Shown here: in pieces, positions 10,657 to 20,009 of the stretch
How positions within the stretch are numbered: position 1 is the first letter of the stretch
Layout of the letters: the number at the start of each line of letters is the position of its first letter
Assembly (NCBI RefSeq): GCF_000613785.1
Contig: NZ_BAJQ01000002.1
Location: 62,001-126,000, forward strand
Source of the DNA: Segatella oulorum JCM 14966
GTDB lineage: Bacteria > Bacteroidota > Bacteroidia > Bacteroidales > Bacteroidaceae
Length of the DNA: 64,000 nt
Reading direction: 5' to 3'
Notes under the pieces: model-generated
Seen by the model: the letters and a program-made list of their open reading frames with translations, nothing else
Told to the model about the DNA's origin: nothing
Databases searched by the model: none
Translations under genes and position numbers: made by a program

Positions 10657-11490
10657 TTACAGGGCGATGTGCTCCACATCCACCTTTTCGTGCAGGAAAA
10701 TTTGTGCACTTTCCTGAAATTTCAAGGGATTTTCGGTGGTCAGATAGTGGCAGGTTCCCTCCTTGGTGAGCCTGCTTTCCATTTCAGGATGGCGCGAAAG
10801 GTAGTTCTGAAGGCTATGGGCTACATATTCACCTTGCGGAACAATGCGCACATTGGGGCTGGCATATTTCTTAATCTTGGGCAGCAACAGCGGATAGTGC
10901 GTGCAACCTAAGATGACAGTATCGATGAGAGGATCGCGCGCCATCAGCTCATCCATCCGTTTTTTCACAAAATAATCGGCACCGGGACTGTTGGCTTCGC
11001 CATATTCTACCAATGGAACCCAGAACGGACAAGCCACACCTGTGACCTTAATTGCCGGCCAAAGTTTCTGTATTTCGAGCGTATAGCTGTTGCTCTTCAC
11101 GGTGCCTTCGGTGGCCAAGAGCCCCACATGGTTGTTCGATGTGAGCGTTCCGATGACCTCAGCTGTCGGTCGAATGACACCCAACACGCGGCGATTGGCA
11201 TCGAGATGAGGCAGATCGCGTTGCTGAATGCTGCGCAAAGCCTTGGCCGATGCGGTGTTACAACCTAAGATAATCAGTTGGCAACCCAACTCAAAAAGTT
11301 TGATGACTGCTTGACGAGTGAACTGATAAACCACGTCAAACGAGCGTGTACCGTAGGGCGCACGCGCATTGTCTCCCAAATAAAGGTAGTCGTATTGCGG
11401 CAGCTGTTGACGGATGCTATGTAGGATAGTGAGCCCGCCGTAGCCCGAATCGAACACCCCTATGGGGCCGGGTTGTTGCGAAAGGGGCAT
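10657..11490 (-). CDS. murI: glutamate racemase
   Basis: Cytoplasmic enzyme supplying D-glutamate for peptidoglycan. The protein has 277 residues. Both catalytic cysteines are visible: GCNTASAKAL near the N-terminal third and GCTHYPLLLPK near the C-terminal third, plus the family start IGVFDSGYGGLT and the DNARAPYG loop. The ATG at 11490 is chosen; it overlaps the skp stop by one base (TGATG), which argues for translational coupling, while a GTG codon lies just upstream. It is the last gene of the minus-strand envelope cluster. Confidence 0.95.
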   Translation of the reverse strand: MPLSQQPGPIGVFDSGYGGLTILHSIRQQLPQYDYLYLGDNARAPYGTRSFDVVYQFTRQAVIKLFELGCQLIILGCNTASAKALRSIQQRDLPHLDANRRVLGVIRPTAEVIGTLTSNNHVGLLATEGTVKSNSYTLEIQKLWPAIKVTGVACPFWVPLVEYGEANSPGADYFVKKRMDELMARDPLIDTVILGCTHYPLLLPKIKKYASPNVRIVPQGEYVAHSLQNYLSRHPEMESRLTKEGTCHYLTTENPLKFQESAQIFLHEKVDVEHIAL

Positions 11491-12005
11491 CACTGCTGGC
11501 GATTAACGATGTCCTTTACCAAAGCATTGATGTCTTCGCCCATCGCCTTGTTGACGAAAGGCACGGCATCATTATCGGTATTGAGGATGAAAGCATAGCC
11601 GCGGTCGGTGCCAATGCGGTTGAGAATGGTGCGCAAGCGTGCCAAAACCGGTGCTTTTGCGTCTTGCTCAGCCTGCTCTAATAGTCGTTTAGACTCGGCA
11701 GCAAAGGCCGCATTCTTCTCTAAAAGCTCTTGAATTTCGGCCTGACGTTTGCGCAAGATAGGTAGCGGAAATGTGCGCTGACCGTCTAAAAAGAGCTCAT
11801 ATTTCTTGTTGAACTCATCTTCCACGCGCTGTGCTTCGGCTTTATACTTGGCTTTTAAGTCGGCCAAATTGCGTTCGGCTGCAGCATAATCGGGCATGGC
11901 TTTGAGGGCGGTTGTAAAGCTCAGATAGCCATATTTGAAATTGGTTTGTGCCTGCACGAGCGTGCAAACGCAGGCGAAGGCGAGCAATAAAAATGTTTTC
12001 TTCAT
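11490..12005 (-). CDS. OmpH/Skp-family periplasmic chaperone, paralog 1
   Basis: Periplasmic chaperone-like protein of 171 residues that would hold unfolded outer membrane proteins. The signal peptide MKKTFLLLAFACVCTLVQA ends before Gln. The body is a long coiled coil (LADLKAKYKAEAQRVEDEFN, RKRQAEIQELLEKN) ending in the small beta domain (RTILNRIGTDRGYAFILNT). The ATG at 12005 is preferred over upstream codons because it starts the signal peptide. It is one of three tandem skp-like genes downstream of bamA, and its stop is coupled to murI. Confidence 0.88.
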   Translation of the reverse strand: MKKTFLLLAFACVCTLVQAQTNFKYGYLSFTTALKAMPDYAAAERNLADLKAKYKAEAQRVEDEFNKKYELFLDGQRTFPLPILRKRQAEIQELLEKNAAFAAESKRLLEQAEQDAKAPVLARLRTILNRIGTDRGYAFILNTDNDAVPFVNKAMGEDINALVKDIVNRQQ

Positions 12006-12112
12006 CTTGATAATGGGTTGTTGAGCATGCCGTTGCAAGGCCATCGGCATGGTGTTGGCCGTTGAAAAACACGAAGAGGACATGTCGAGTCACATTCCTG
12101 ATACGAAAGCAG

Positions 12113-12133
12113 GGACGCACCTTTCGGGCGTCC
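12113..12133. other. short hairpin in the spacer between skp paralogs 1 and 2
   Basis: GGACGC and GCGTCC can pair around a 9-base loop within the 224-base spacer 12006-12229. The spacer holds no gene. Long spacers are unusual in this otherwise tight cluster, so an internal promoter or RNA processing site is possible. Confidence 0.35.
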
Positions 12134-12229
12134 ACATGGCTGATGCCCTGCATCTCATACGCTATCGGCACACGATGAAGTGTGTTCTGCGTCTCGGCAT
12201 CTCCTCTTTTTTGCGCGGTTGGCGCTGTT

Positions 12230-12733
12230 TTATTTCATCTTGTTGAGCTGCGCTTTTACGTCAGCCGTAACATCTTTGCTCAAAGTAGTGCTGATGTAGG
12301 GGATGCCTGCGCTGGTGTCCATGATGTAAACATAGCCACCTGCCTGACCAACAGCCTTGATAGCGTTTACCAATTTGGTGGTGATGGGCTGCATTTTGTC
12401 CTGCTGCTCCTTGGCCAACGACTGTTGGTTGTCTTGCAAAGCCTGCTGATACTTTTGATAGAGGTTGTTGAGCTCGGTCTCGGTCTCCTGCTGTTTGGTA
12501 GCATTCATCGTCGACTTGTTCTTGTCGTACTCCTGGCTCTTGCGCTGCAATTCATCTTGCATGGCTTTGAGATCGTTCTCATATTGCTTTGCTTTGGCTT
12601 CCATTTCGCCGCGTGCTTTGATGAACTCAGGCATTTGTGACATCACTTCCTGTGCGTTGATGTGACCAAATTTCTGTTGTGCAAATGTTGCTAAAGGTGC
12701 AAACATGAGCAACATTAAAACTAACTTCTTCAT
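12230..12733 (-). CDS. OmpH/Skp-family periplasmic chaperone, paralog 2
   Basis: A 167-residue Skp-like chaperone with signal peptide MKKLVLMLLMFAPLATFA, again cut before Gln. The mature start QKFGHINAQEVMSQMPEFIK is the classic OmpH beginning, followed by a Gln/Lys-rich coiled coil (YENDLKAMQDELQRKSQEYD) and the conserved end KAVGQAGGYVYIMDTSAGIP. It lies 42 bases downstream of paralog 3 and is the copy closest to the family norm. It is expected to deliver outer membrane proteins to the BamA machine encoded upstream. Confidence 0.92.
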   Translation of the reverse strand: MKKLVLMLLMFAPLATFAQQKFGHINAQEVMSQMPEFIKARGEMEAKAKQYENDLKAMQDELQRKSQEYDKNKSTMNATKQQETETELNNLYQKYQQALQDNQQSLAKEQQDKMQPITTKLVNAIKAVGQAGGYVYIMDTSAGIPYISTTLSKDVTADVKAQLNKMK

Positions 12734-12775
12734 GTTGTTTTATTTTTATTGTTTATACTAATTAAATCATTCTTT

Positions 12776-13318
12776 CTACCGATTGTAGCCCAAGCGTTGC
12801 AACACCTCGTTGGAAATGTCGATTCTGGGGCTGCCAAAGATGATGCCTTGGTCGCTGGAACGGTCGAGCACGAGGCTATAGCCCCGATAATCGGCCACCT
12901 CTTTCACAGCGTTATACACCTCTTCCTGTATGGGAGCCATGAGACTTTCGCGCTTTTTAAAAAGCTCTCCCTCGGGACCGAAGTAGCGTTTCTTGAGGTC
13001 GGCAGCAGCTTTCTCCTTGTTCATGATTTGCTCTTGCTTAGCCTTTTTCTGCTCTTGCGAGAGAAACATCATCTCGTTTTGATAGTTCTTATAAAGCGTG
13101 CTGGCCTCGTTGTTGAGGGCTTCGACCTCAGCTTGCCACTTTTTGCTGGTTTGATTGAGTTGCTCATTGGCGCGCTCATAGGCGGGAATATTCTTTAGAA
13201 TATATTCCATGTCAATCAAAGCAAATTTCTGTGCGTGTGCCATTGCGGGCAAGAGCGCCATGGCAAGCAGCGCCATCAACAGGCGCAAACCATTTTTTCG
13301 AATGGGGTTCTGTTTCAT
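12776..13318 (-). CDS. OmpH/Skp-family periplasmic chaperone, paralog 3
   Basis: A Skp-like chaperone of 180 residues. The signal peptide ends ALLPAMAHA before Gln. The mature protein starts QKFALIDMEYILKNIPAYER, then a coiled coil rich in Lys, Gln and Glu, then the terminal domain VADYRGYSLVLDRSSDQGII. The ATG at 13318 is chosen over a GTG two codons earlier. It is the first skp copy after bamA, separated from it by a 165-base spacer that carries copies of the 22-bp repeat. Confidence 0.92.
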   Translation of the reverse strand: MKQNPIRKNGLRLLMALLAMALLPAMAHAQKFALIDMEYILKNIPAYERANEQLNQTSKKWQAEVEALNNEASTLYKNYQNEMMFLSQEQKKAKQEQIMNKEKAAADLKKRYFGPEGELFKKRESLMAPIQEEVYNAVKEVADYRGYSLVLDRSSDQGIIFGSPRIDISNEVLQRLGYNR

Positions 13319-13380
13319 GTTCACATCCTTTCTTCTTGTTGTTTTATAGTCCTGCGGATGAGCGCGTTACCGAAAGGCAT

Positions 13381-13425
13381 CGCAAAGTGCGCCATATTGC
13401 GGAATAAAGTGCACTGCATTGTGAC
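13381..13425 (-). repeat. 22-bp dispersed repeat, two copies (bamA-skp spacer)
   Basis: Read on the minus strand, two adjacent units start CAATGCAGTGCACTTTATTC and CAATATGGCGCACTTTGCG at 22-base spacing. Both match the degenerate pattern CAAT, about 6 variable bases, CACTTT, pyrimidine-rich or CG end. See the five-copy array at 45051-45160. Confidence 0.5.
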
Positions 13426-13483
13426 ACCATTCGATAGCTTTTGTCATCCCATCTGCATGCTTTTACTTTTTATATGAGTTATT

Positions 13484-16109
13484 TTAAAATTCCTGTCCTA
13501 AGATAAAGTGGAACTGACTGCCACCTTTTCGGTTGTTGACGTTGTCGCGATCGAAGCCGTAGGCCCAGTCGATACCCATCAAACCCACCATGGGAAGATA
13601 GATGCGCACGCCGAGACCGGCACTGCGTTTCATGTCGAAGGGATTGAATTTGCGGGTGTCATCCCACGCGTTTCCGGCCTCAACAAACCCCAGTCCATAG
13701 ATGGTGGTGTTGCCAAGCATCAAGGGATAGCGCAACTCCATGGAGAAACGGTCGTAGGCATAGCATTATAAGCGAGCGAACCGTTTTCATATCCGCGCAG
13801 TCCTATGGTCTCATCGGCATAGGTTGAAGAGCTTCCGCTCATGCCATCACCACCGACATAATAGGTTTCGAAGGGCGATTTCTTATATTTATTGTAGCTG
13901 CCTAAGAGGCCAAGTTCCATGCGAGTCATGAGCACAAAGCACTTCTGTCCGCCGCTTAATGCCGTGTAGGTGCGGGCTTTAAACTTCCATTTGTGGTATT
14001 CTATCCACCGATATTTCTCCTGTTGTTCGTCAGAGAAGGTCGGCGAGTTGGGGTTCATCGCCAAGTGGCGATAGTCTTTTTTGTTCCAAAGGCTCCAAGG
14101 TGGCGTAACGGTTACGCTGGCTGTGAAGTCAGAACCATAACGAGGAAAGAGCGGGTTGTCGGTTGATGTGCGGCTCAACGAGATGCTCAAGTTGAGGTTG
14201 TTGGCTGCACCGTTGCTCATGAGGAAGTATTTCCAGTTCTTCAACTCATAGCGTTGATAGCCCAACTGCGCGGAGAGCACGAAGTAATCGTCGGGCCAGC
14301 GCAAGCGTTTTCCCCATCCAACGCTGACACCATAGTTCAACATATAGGTGTCGGGATCGAGATAATTCTGATAGAAGCTGCCCGAATTGTAGCCATAGCC
14401 GTAGTTGCCGTAGTAGGAACTGAGGTAGTTTTGGCGGTAGGCATCGTTGTAATAGTTGCTCGAGACATCGGTCATCTTGCTGAAATAGCCGCCAAGACTG
14501 AACTGATTGGGGCGCTTTCCGCCGAGCCAGTTGGTGGAGTAGCTGGCGTTATAGCTTTGATAATATTTACCATTCGTCTGTGCACCGAGCTCAACACCTC
14601 GCCATCGCCAATAGGCATAAAGCCTCTATGCTCTTTATTCTTGCGGAAGAGGTTGGCCATCGAGAAGTTATTGAGTTTCAATCCCACGCGACCGATGACA
14701 CCTGTCTGTCCCCATCCCAACGAGAACTCCACCTGGTCGTTGCTCTTTTGCTCGAGGTTGTAGGTAATATCCACGGTTCCATCGTCTTGATTGGGCGTCA
14801 CATCGGGGTTCGAACTCTTTTCGGGATCGAAATGACCCATGGATTGTATCTCGCGCAAGGAGCGCATCAGCGCCTCACGTGAGAAGAGATCGCCGGGCTT
14901 TGTGCGCAGTTCTCGCCGCACAACATTCTCATAAAGGCGCGTGTTTCCGTTGATACGCACATGACTTAAATAGGCTTGTGGACCCTCAGTGACGCGCATT
15001 TCAAGGTCGATGGAGTCGCCATCGATGTTGACTTCGGTGGGCTCGATGTGCGAAAACACGTAGCCATGGTTGTAATAGAGATTGGAGATGGCGTCGTCAT
15101 CCGAACTGATGCGCTTGGTAAGCAGCTTCTGATTGTAGACATCTCCTTTCTTCATGCCGAGCTTTGTCTTGAGCAGTTCGGTGGGATAGACCGTGTTTCC
15201 CACCCAAGTGACATGGCGCAGGTAGTAGCGTTGGCCTTCCTTTACCTTCACATACACATTGACGTGGTTGTTGTCTGCCGTCCAAACGCTGTCTTTTAAG
15301 ATGGTCGCGTCGCGGAAACCATTCTCATTATATTTGTCGATGAGGTTCTTCTTGTCGGTCTCCCAGCGCTCGGGTGTGAATTTCTTTGCTTTTAAAAAGC
15401 TGCCCAAGGTGCCGGCTTCGTGGATTTTTGCAAATGCACCTTTCTTCAACAGTCCACCTTTTATCTGCGTCAGGGTGAGTGCTTTGTTGCCCTCAATGAT
15501 GATGTGGCGCACCTTCATCTTCTGCTTTTTATCGACATTCACATCCAAGATGACTTGCCCTTTGTTGGCCACATCTTCGCGTTGTGTGATGTTGATTTCG
15601 GCATTTTTAAATCCTTTATCGTCGAAATAGCGCTTGGCTAAAATCTTAGCACGGTCAATCATGTTGGGCGTTATCTGCGAACCTTTCAGCAGTCCCAACT
15701 TGTTCTCCATGTCGTCGCGCTCGCTTTTTTTCAGTCCGGTGTAGTTAATGGTCGACACCCGAGGGCGTGTTTGCAAGGCAATGTTGAGATAAATCTTGTT
15801 GCCGACAATCGAATCGGCCGAGATTTGCACATTGGAAAACAGCCCATGTCGCCAATAACGCTTCACGGCATTGGTGATATCGGCTCCCGGAACGGTTATC
15901 TCTTGTCCCACTTGCAGGCCCGAGATGCCCGTGAGCATGTAATCTTCATAGCCTTGAATGCCCGACACTTTGATGCCACCTATCACACAAACGCGCGGCG
16001 TTCCGGCATAGGAAATGTCGGGAAACACGATTTTGTCTTGTGCATAGAGGGCTGTGTGATGGGCAAACCCAACAGCTAAGATGAAAATTACCTTTCTTAT
16101 ATTGTTCAT
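13484..16109 (-). CDS. bamA: outer membrane protein assembly factor BamA (two frameshifts)
   Basis: Essential outer membrane insertase. A signal peptide (ending ALYA before Gln) is followed by POTRA repeats over roughly residues 40-430 (GLQVGQEITVPGADITNAVK, YFDDKGFKNAEI, YNENGFRDATI, YNHGYVFSHI, RRELRTKPGDLFS), then the barrel (SLGWGQTGVIGRVGLKLNNF) ending in a terminal Phe. One base is missing near 14591 (AGCCTCGGT read as AGCTCGGT in coding sense) and one near 13764. Repaired length is about 875 residues, normal for Bacteroidetes. Because the gene cannot be lost, the breaks are best read as sequence errors. It is flanked by uppS (27 bases) and the skp genes, the standard order in the phylum. 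Confidence 0.95.
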
Positions 16110-16136
16110 TATCGATACTATTTCGAAACGTTGTTC

Positions 16137-16897
16137 TTACTTGTTTGTGGGTGCTTCAGCATCGATTTGTGCGCCCGTTTTGCCAAATCGGCGTTGGCGA
16201 TGCTGATAGTTTGCGATGGCTTTGTGCAGATCTTCTTCTTTAAAGTCTGGCCAATAGGTGTCGCAGAAATAGAGTTCTGAATAGGCAATCTGCCACAACA
16301 GATAGTTACTCACGCGCAGTTCGCCCCCCGTTCGAATGAGTAAATCGGGGTCGGGCATGAAGTTTGTGCACAGATGTTGCGCCAAAGTCTCTTCGGTAAT
16401 GGGCAGTTCAGGACGGCCTTCTTGCCGTGCTGCCTGCTGTTCGGCTACGATTTTTTGCACAGCTTGCGTGATTTCCCAACGCGAACTGTAACTCAATGCC
16501 ACCACCATCGTCATGGTGTCGTTGTGCTTTGTGCGTTCCTCTGTCTCGTGAAGTTTCTGTCTTACGTCTTCAGGTAAGCGCGAAAGCTCGCCCATTACGC
16601 GAAAGCGCACGTTGTTCTTCATAAAGATTTCGTCTTCTAAAGAGGTGAGCACTAAGCCATGAGTGCGCTGATTTCGTCGGCAGGACGGTTCCAATTCTCG
16701 GTCGAAAAGGTGTAGAGCGTCAAATATTTCACACCGAGGCGTGTGGCTTCGGCAGCGATTTTCTTCACCGCATCAACGCCAGCTTGGTGGCCATAGCGGC
16801 GGGGTTGTCCCTTTTCTGCCGCCCAACGCCCGTTGCCATCCATGATAATGGCAATGTGTTGTGGAATTTTTGTTCTATCTAACGACAATTCATTCAT
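16137..16897 (-). CDS. uppS: undecaprenyl diphosphate synthase (isoprenyl transferase, one frameshift)
   Basis: Makes the C55 lipid carrier for cell wall and surface glycans from farnesyl diphosphate and IPP. Motifs are [13 protein letters not shown] with the catalytic Asp, [48 protein letters not shown] and the end [12 protein letters not shown]. The frame breaks near 16657: coding ATGGGCTTA has lost a G. Joined length is about 253 residues, as expected. The ATG at 16897 is chosen because it places the conserved core correctly. As an essential enzyme it argues for a sequence error. It lies between the DUF6089 gene (7 bases) and bamA. Confidence 0.95.
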
Positions 16898-16904
16898 AGC
16901 GATT

Positions 16905-17582
16905 CTAATCTTTATTACACGTGGCACACTTTGCTTTGAAGCTGTAGGTGAGTGCGAATTGCAGCATCGAATAGGCGTCGGCATTCTTCCAAAGTCCACT
17001 CGATGGAATGCCAACGGGGTCTTTTATGCCGTCCAACTTGTCGCTCGTGGCGAAATGAATAGCCCACGAGAGTGCCGCATTGACGCGCCGGTTGATTTTA
17101 TATTTTACACCGATTCCGAGTGGAATGTTGGCTGTGAAAAGCTTTTTCTGCGTGCCATTGACATAGGTTGCGCCCACACCTGCGAAGAGATAGGGTGTGA
17201 AACGTTGGGCATGATAGTAGTCATGCCCGGTGCCATAAGGCCAAAAATGATACTCAAAGGTGGCATGTGCGTCAACCAACGTGTGGCTAAACTGAGCCGG
17301 ATAGCTGCCCATCGCTGGCGTGTATGTGGTTGCTTGGCGCGCTTTTCCTTTCAGTTGACCGATGCCTGCGCCCCATTCTATGGCCGTATAGGGATTGAAA
17401 TTGCGGCGCATCGATAGTGCAAACATCGGTTGTAAGCAACGGGTGAGGTTGTTGTTGTAGTCGCCTAAATAGCCCAACAAGCCTATTCCGCCGCCCATCT
17501 CCATGAGATATTGGTCGTCGGTTTGTGCCGCAAGGGTCGTAAACGGCAGGCTGAAAAGGAGCGTAAATAGGGTTGTTCGCAC
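16905..17582 (-). CDS. DUF6089-type outer membrane beta-barrel protein
   Basis: A predicted small outer membrane barrel of 225 residues with a signal peptide ending TTLAA before Gln. Alternating strands include [40 protein letters not shown] and [15 protein letters not shown]. It belongs to the DUF6089 porin-like proteins regularly found just upstream of uppS and bamA in Bacteroidetes. A Cys pair (KCATC) lies at the C-terminus. No transport or enzymatic role is established; the conserved position suggests a link to envelope assembly. Confidence 0.8.
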   Translation of the reverse strand: MRTTLFTLLFSLPFTTLAAQTDDQYLMEMGGGIGLLGYLGDYNNNLTRCLQPMFALSMRRNFNPYTAIEWGAGIGQLKGKARQATTYTPAMGSYPAQFSHTLVDAHATFEYHFWPYGTGHDYYHAQRFTPYLFAGVGATYVNGTQKKLFTANIPLGIGVKYKINRRVNAALSWAIHFATSDKLDGIKDPVGIPSSGLWKNADAYSMLQFALTYSFKAKCATCNKD

Positions 17583-17594
17583 GATGAAACGATT

Positions 17595-18983
17595 TTATGG
17601 GTTGCGCAAACCAGCCGTATTGGTTTTCCACACCTTACCCGTTTTCGAGGTGATGAGCCACACATTTTGCTCATCATCGAGAGCAATGGCTACCGCAAGC
17701 TCGTTGCTTTCGAAGCCGGTTGGCTTCTTTAGGTCGGCATTCTGATGCCAAGTGAGACCTTGATCGCCGCTGACATAGAACTGCTTAAACGCGGTTTGCG
17801 TGTTGGTTCCGAGCCCTTGTCCGCCAAAGGCAATGAGGTTGTCGCCGATTTTCACCACTTGCAGTTGTGCTAAGCGTGGCGCTTGCCATGTCGATTTGGC
17901 CTCACCATAGTAGCTCCATGCGTGGGTTGCGGCGGCATTGTTGAGGGTAGTGCTCCAAAGTTGCGCCTGTGCGCCTGTAGAAACACTTGTTGCCGGGTTG
18001 CCGATGAGCACGAGATTGTGCACATGGGCATTCACTCTTGAAGCGAAAGACAGCAGATGAAGACAGCTTTGTGGCAGGTCGTTGCTGTTGTCTTGCAGCG
18101 TTTCGGCAGTCCAGTTGGCCCCATTGTCAGCCGAAACGAGCAAGGCTCCTGCGCCCACAGCATAGAGCTTTCCGTCGTCATAGCCCGCGATTTGTTGCAG
18201 CGTAGGCGTGCCCATGAGCTGCCATGTCTGCCCGTCTGCACTGCGATACACACAGCCGTTGCTATAAGTAAAGAGGTGTTGACCGTCAGTCGTAAGGCTG
18301 TTCACGGCCGTTTCGCCCATCACAACGTTCATTGTTAGCTCGCTCCAGCCCGTGGGTTGGTTGTTGGCTGTGGCATAAAGGTGCGCCTGCCCGTTCTTAA
18401 AGCCCATGACAAAGAGACGATGATTGAGCGCCACAGCCTTCATCATCGTGAGCCCTTGCAAGGCAGAAGCGGCGTAGGCAGTGGCATTCCACGCAAATCT
18501 TCCTTCGGGATAGCGGCGCACATTCACGCGAATGGTGTAGTCGTTGTAGGCCGAACTGCCATCGGGACTATAGACACGAAACGTGCGTGGCTGCGTGAAA
18601 TCAATGGAATCGTTGGTCGAGAAATACTTGAATTCGGTGGAACCTGCGGGCTGATAGACCACCATGCCACCGTTTTTGGCGGCAAGACTGCACACCACTT
18701 TCTTCGCATCGACACCATAGGGCAGCGAGTCGGCATTGTAAATCTCGTGCCGAAGCTGATCGATATAAAAACGATAGGTTGCACCATTGAGCGTAGTGTG
18801 GGCGATAGAGTCGTTGCCACGCTTGTCGTTCACCAACCTGTTGTATTTGAGTGTGCCCACAGAGAAAGCCGTAATGGCCGCATCATGATAGATGATGCCG
18901 TCGTTATCGCTACTTTTCAAGCACGAAGTCAGTGCACACAGTGTGGTGCAATATATGGTGAAGAGGAATAATTTCTGTTTCAT
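17595..18983 (-). CDS. DUF6242 family lipoprotein with beta-propeller-like repeats
   Basis: A 462-residue lipoprotein with lipobox LTSC. The N-terminal part (DAAITAFSVGTLKY, RTFRVYSPDGSSAYNDYTIR) is an Ig-like/DUF6242 domain. The C-terminal part has recurring strands with Asp boxes (VYRSADGQTWQLM, LLVSADNGANWTAE, FYVSGDQGLTWHQN), as in sialidase or BNR propellers. No catalytic residues can be assigned. It starts the minus-strand cluster 12 bases before the DUF6089 gene. Its upstream region holds the palindrome array at 19193-19453, so regulation by that array is conceivable but untested. Confidence 0.78.
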   Translation of the reverse strand: MKQKLFLFTIYCTTLCALTSCLKSSDNDGIIYHDAAITAFSVGTLKYNRLVNDKRGNDSIAHTTLNGATYRFYIDQLRHEIYNADSLPYGVDAKKVVCSLAAKNGGMVVYQPAGSTEFKYFSTNDSIDFTQPRTFRVYSPDGSSAYNDYTIRVNVRRYPEGRFAWNATAYAASALQGLTMMKAVALNHRLFVMGFKNGQAHLYATANNQPTGWSELTMNVVMGETAVNSLTTDGQHLFTYSNGCVYRSADGQTWQLMGTPTLQQIAGYDDGKLYAVGAGALLVSADNGANWTAETLQDNSNDLPQSCLHLLSFASRVNAHVHNLVLIGNPATSVSTGAQAQLWSTTLNNAAATHAWSYYGEAKSTWQAPRLAQLQVVKIGDNLIAFGGQGLGTNTQTAFKQFYVSGDQGLTWHQNADLKKPTGFESNELAVAIALDDEQNVWLITSKTGKVWKTNTAGLRNP

Positions 18984-19192
18984 TGCATTGCTTTCCTAAT
19001 GGGAAATCAGGAGTAAATCCTGTTATTCGACTGATTTTTGGCTGCAAATTTAAGTAGAATTCTGCAAATAGTGGGCGTTTTGTGGGCTTAATTATGCAAA
19101 TTAAGGCTTAATCATTTGTTTTTTAAGTTTGTTTTACTAAAACGGAAAGGCTTGCCAAAGCCACCTCTGTTGCGGCCACAAAAAGCGGTATT

Positions 19193-19453
19193 GCTTACGT
19201 GTAAGCAGGGCTAAATCAAGGCAAAATGGAGCGACTTACGCGTAAGTCGGCGCAAAAAGAGCAAAAATGGGCCTGCTGATGCGTAAGTCACGCCGAAAAA
19301 AGTAAAAACGCTTCGACTTACGTGTAAGCAGGATTGAAATGGCAAAAAGTGGGCTTGCTTACGCGTAAGTCGAGGCAAAACGAGCAAAAGCAGCGCGACT
19401 TACGCATAAGTCGGCACGAAATGATGCCCCGCAAGCTGCCTGATGGGTAAGCA
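19193..19453. repeat. array of seven CTTACGCGTAAG-like palindromes at about 41-bp spacing
   Basis: Imperfect copies of a 12-16 bp palindrome start at 19193, 19233, 19277, 19315, 19357, 19397 and 19441, spaced 40, 44, 38, 42, 40 and 44 bases. The best copies are GACTTACGCGTAAGTC (19233) and GACTTACGCATAAGTC (19397). Spacers are also alike: purine-rich, with GCAAAAA runs followed by GGGC. No gene lies in 18984-19616. The array is 3' of the Cys-rich protein gene and 5' of the DUF6242 gene. It is not a CRISPR array, since the repeats are short, degenerate and palindromic. Confidence 0.85.
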
Positions 19454-19505
19454 ACATGAAAGCAAACGGGGACTGGTGTGCAGCGTTCTGCCACGCAACA
19501 GCACA

Positions 19506-19548
19506 CAAAAAGGGGGCGCATCCCCATCAAAGATGGTCGTGCGCCCCT
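19506..19548 (-). terminator. terminator of the Cys-rich protein gene
   Basis: On the minus strand GGGGCGCA pairs with TGCGCCCC around a loop that itself pairs ATCTTTGAT, followed by CTTTTTG. It sits 69 bases beyond the stop of the small Cys-rich protein gene. Confidence 0.7.
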
Positions 19549-19616
19549 ACATTAAAAGCTAATGTTCTTTCTTGTTTGCTTTTACAAACCTCTTAGTCAA
19601 ACCTCTTGGCAACAAC

Positions 19617-19919
19617 CTATTTGTTGCATTGGTGCTGGTTATCGCACTTCTTTACAGCAGCCTTTCCGCCGCATTGCTGTTGCTTGTCGCACTGCTTCTT
19701 TGCAGCATCTTTCTTGCAACAAGGCTTTTGGTCGGCCTTTTTCTGGTCACAGCAAGCCTTCTTTTCTTTGCAACAATCCTTCTTCTCGGCGCATTGCTTC
19801 TTGTCTTTAGCGCACTGTTCGGTCTTGTTTTCTTTCTTATCGGCGTTCTTTACGTTTTGTGCTGTTGCGAAACTAAATGCGGCAACCAACAGGGTTGCGC
19901 TTAAAATCATCTTCTTCAT
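19617..19919 (-). CDS. small secreted Cys/Lys-rich low-complexity protein
   Basis: A 100-residue protein. The first 20 residues are a signal peptide (SATLLVAAFSFATA, cut before Gln). The mature 80 residues are almost only Lys, Cys, Asp, Gln, Glu and Ala, with 12 Cys, including three CC pairs (KDCCKEKKACC, KPCC) and five QC or KC units. This composition suggests metal binding or multiple disulfides in the periplasm or outside, but I recognise no family. The gene has a box TACTTTTG (19948-19955, minus strand) 28 bases upstream of its start and a good terminator downstream, supporting a real, monocistronic gene. The low complexity also keeps other frames open by chance. Confidence 0.75.
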   Translation of the reverse strand: MKKMILSATLLVAAFSFATAQNVKNADKKENKTEQCAKDKKQCAEKKDCCKEKKACCDQKKADQKPCCKKDAAKKQCDKQQQCGGKAAVKKCDNQHQCNK

Positions 19920-20009
19920 AACTTTGTTGTTTTAAAATTGATTGCTGCAAAAGTAGCGTATTCTTTCAAATTAGAGAAAGGAATTACGAAAAAGCAAACT
20001 ATTTTAAAC

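Noticed and set aside
19193-19453. CRISPR array
   Set aside because: Repeats are 12-16 bp, palindromic and variable, spacers resemble each other, and no cas gene is present.
19562-19935. Three plus-strand ORFs opposite the Cys-rich protein
   Set aside because: They stay open only because the low-complexity minus-strand gene lacks the triplets that would make stops; no start signals or families.
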